Shown one piece after another: positions 62,699 through 64,000 of a stretch of DNA of 64,000 nt. Source of the stretch: Aestuariibaculum marinum (GTDB lineage: Bacteria > Bacteroidota > Bacteroidia > Flavobacteriales > Flavobacteriaceae); assembly GCF_014596975.1 (NCBI RefSeq), contig NZ_JACVXD010000001.1, forward strand, positions 368,928-432,927, written 5' to 3'. A program made the position numbers and the translations under genes. The stretch's first letter is position 1. The number at the start of each line of letters is the position of its first letter. The notes beneath the pieces were generated by a model. It was not told the DNA's origin. It ran no database searches and was given only the letters and a program-made list of their open reading frames with translations.

Positions 62699-63697
62699 AT
62701 GACACCCGAACAATTAAACATACTAAAAAACAAACACGTCTTGGTAACGGGTGGTGCTGGTTTTATCGGTTCTAACTTATGCGAACACCTTTTATCACAC
62801 AACATAAAGGTAACTTGCCTGGATAATTTTTCAACTGGAAAACAAGAGAATTTAGAAGGTTTTAAAAACAACTCGAATTTCAAACTCATAGAAGGCGATA
62901 TTAGAAATCTAGAAGATTGTAGAGTTGCTTGCTCTAAAATTGATTATATTTTACATGAGGCTGCACTTGGTTCTGTACCACGATCCATAAGTGACCCAAT
63001 CACCACAAACGACGTTAATATTTCCGGTTTTTTAAATATGTCGGTTGCAGCTAAAGAAGCAAATGTTAAACGATTTATTTACGCCGCAAGCTCTTCTACT
63101 TATGGAGATAGCAAACCACTACCTAAAGTAGAAGATAAAATAGGGAAACCACTTTCTCCCTATGCTATTACTAAATATGTTAATGAATTATATGCCGATA
63201 TATTTCACACCACATATGGGCTAGACACAATAGGATTACGGTATTTCAATGTATTTGGAAAACGACAGGACCCAAACGGAGCTTACGCTGCTGTAATACC
63301 TAAGTTTGTTCAGCAACTTTTAAAACACGAGTCTCCTGTGATAAATGGCGACGGAAGCTATTCCAGAGACTTTACTTATATTGATAATGTTATTCAAATG
63401 AACATTAATGCATTAACAACCCAAAATCCAGATGCATTAAACAACGTTTACAATGTAGCCTATGGAGAGCAAACCACTCTTTTACAGCTCACCTCTCTGC
63501 TAAAAGAATATTTATCCGATTATGATAAGAATATTGAACACATTGAAATTAAATTTAAAGAAAATAGAATTGGGGACATCCCTCACTCTTTAGCTTCAAT
63601 AGAAAAAGCTAAACAATTACTAAATTACAATCCCCAATACGACATAAAAACTGGCCTAAAAGAAGCTGTTAAGTGGTATTGGAATCATTTAAGATAA
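62699..63697 (+). CDS. NDP-sugar 4-epimerase (WbpP/TviC-type)
   Basis: The 332-residue extended short-chain dehydrogenase has VTGGAGFIGSNLCEHLL (16-32), LDNFSTGKQENL, HEAALGSVPRSISDPITTN, and the catalytic SSSTYGDS with YAITK. The GLRYFNVFGKRQDPNGAYAAVIPKF stretch is the hallmark of UDP-GlcNAc(A) 4-epimerases. It interconverts UDP-GlcNAc or its acid with the galacto form. The dehydrogenase gene follows 15 bp later. Confidence 0.92.
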   Translation: MTPEQLNILKNKHVLVTGGAGFIGSNLCEHLLSHNIKVTCLDNFSTGKQENLEGFKNNSNFKLIEGDIRNLEDCRVACSKIDYILHEAALGSVPRSISDPITTNDVNISGFLNMSVAAKEANVKRFIYAASSSTYGDSKPLPKVEDKIGKPLSPYAITKYVNELYADIFHTTYGLDTIGLRYFNVFGKRQDPNGAYAAVIPKFVQQLLKHESPVINGDGSYSRDFTYIDNVIQMNINALTTQNPDALNNVYNVAYGEQTTLLQLTSLLKEYLSDYDKNIEHIEIKFKENRIGDIPHSLASIEKAKQLLNYNPQYDIKTGLKEAVKWYWNHLR

Positions 63698-63712
63698 AGA
63701 ACTTTCCAAAAA

Positions 63713-64000
63713 ATGAAGGATATAAAAATTGCCGTTATAGGTCTAGGGTATGTAGGATTACCGCTTGCGAGATTATTCGCCACCAAATACCCTGTTATTG
63801 GTTTTGATATTAATCAAAAACGAATCAAAGAATTAAATCAAGGCAATGATATAACATTAGAGGTTGGTAAAGATGAATTACAAGCTGTCTTGAAGACTTC
63901 AAACGAGGACAACTCAAATGGACTATTCAACTCATCTAACTTAGAGGATATAAAAAGCTGCAACCATTACATTGTTACGGTTCCAACGCCTATCGACAAA
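63713..64000 (+). CDS. Nucleotide-sugar dehydrogenase (WbpO/TviB-type), partial
   Basis: The 3' end is cut by the window edge; 96 codons are seen. The N-terminus has the NAD-binding motif IAVIGLGYVGLPLARLFA (about 6-23) and the downstream FDINQKRIKELN and HYIVTVPTPID segments of UDP-glucose/UDP-N-acetylhexosamine 6-dehydrogenases. With the epimerase it would supply a UDP-HexNAc uronic acid for capsule or O-antigen. Confidence 0.9.
   Translation, partial: MKDIKIAVIGLGYVGLPLARLFATKYPVIGFDINQKRIKELNQGNDITLEVGKDELQAVLKTSNEDNSNGLFNSSNLEDIKSCNHYIVTVPTPIDK

Noticed and set aside
1..64000. CRISPR arrays, tRNA and rRNA genes, insertion sequences and prophage genes
   Set aside because: I saw no regularly spaced repeats, no tRNA cloverleaf-like segments in the gaps, and no transposase, integrase or phage structural proteins. 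I could not run a covariance-model search, so a diverged small RNA cannot be excluded.

Overview
The window is AT-rich DNA from a member of the Bacteroidetes, almost certainly a marine-type Flavobacteriaceae. The evidence is an LpxC-FabZ fusion inside an lpxD-lpxC/fabZ-lpxA-efp cluster, a PorX-type regulator of type IX secretion, CarboxypepD_reg-like/TonB-dependent proteins, a bifunctional HisB and HisIE, and -7 elements of the Bacteroidetes form TAnnTTTG. No tRNA, rRNA, CRISPR array, integrase or complete insertion sequence was found.

Bases 1-13050 are accessory. They carry an SRPBCC protein, NhaA, a TlpA-like thioredoxin, a zinc alcohol dehydrogenase, a SIMPL protein, a HemG-like flavodoxin, a vWA protein with a SusC-like N-terminus and three consecutive GNAT acetyltransferases. 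Signs of decay are present: a short remnant at 8862-9010 and a sulfatase that has lost its middle (10823-11181), next to a beta-propeller glycosidase-like lipoprotein. A 29-bp repeat occurs twice.

Bases 13035-23090 hold an APC permease, a large AT-rich spacer with inverted and direct repeats, an AsmA-like protein, a fasciclin protein, a Bacteroidetes protein of unknown function, an OmpA-type lipoprotein and membrane proteins, including a YbdG-like mechanosensitive channel.

Bases 23180-39110 are mostly biosynthetic. leuCDAB and the complete hisGDCBHAF-IE operon lie on the minus strand. Each is preceded by a short leader ORF rich in the codon of its own end product. hisL has four consecutive His codons and a following terminator; the leu leader has six Leu codons in 16 and a hairpin over its stop codon. 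Between the operons are a thioesterase, a DUF72 protein, a DUF2461 protein, a TruA-like enzyme and small unknowns.

Bases 39270-50140 (minus strand) encode an SPFH protein, a vWA membrane protein, FabG, SucD, a second LpxD-like protein, EF-P, LpxA, LpxC/FabZ, LpxD and an HD hydrolase. These are envelope lipid and core functions. Bases 50249-57340 (mostly plus) hold porX, tsaE, a previously easy-to-miss 47-residue exported peptide, a membrane protein overlapping it, a TonB-type outer-membrane receptor (minus) and alanine dehydrogenase. From 57348 to the end a surface-polysaccharide locus begins: sugar transferase, CapD-like dehydratase, DegT aminotransferase, WbpP-type epimerase and a truncated nucleotide-sugar dehydrogenase. 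Proline dehydrogenase and aroB interrupt it.
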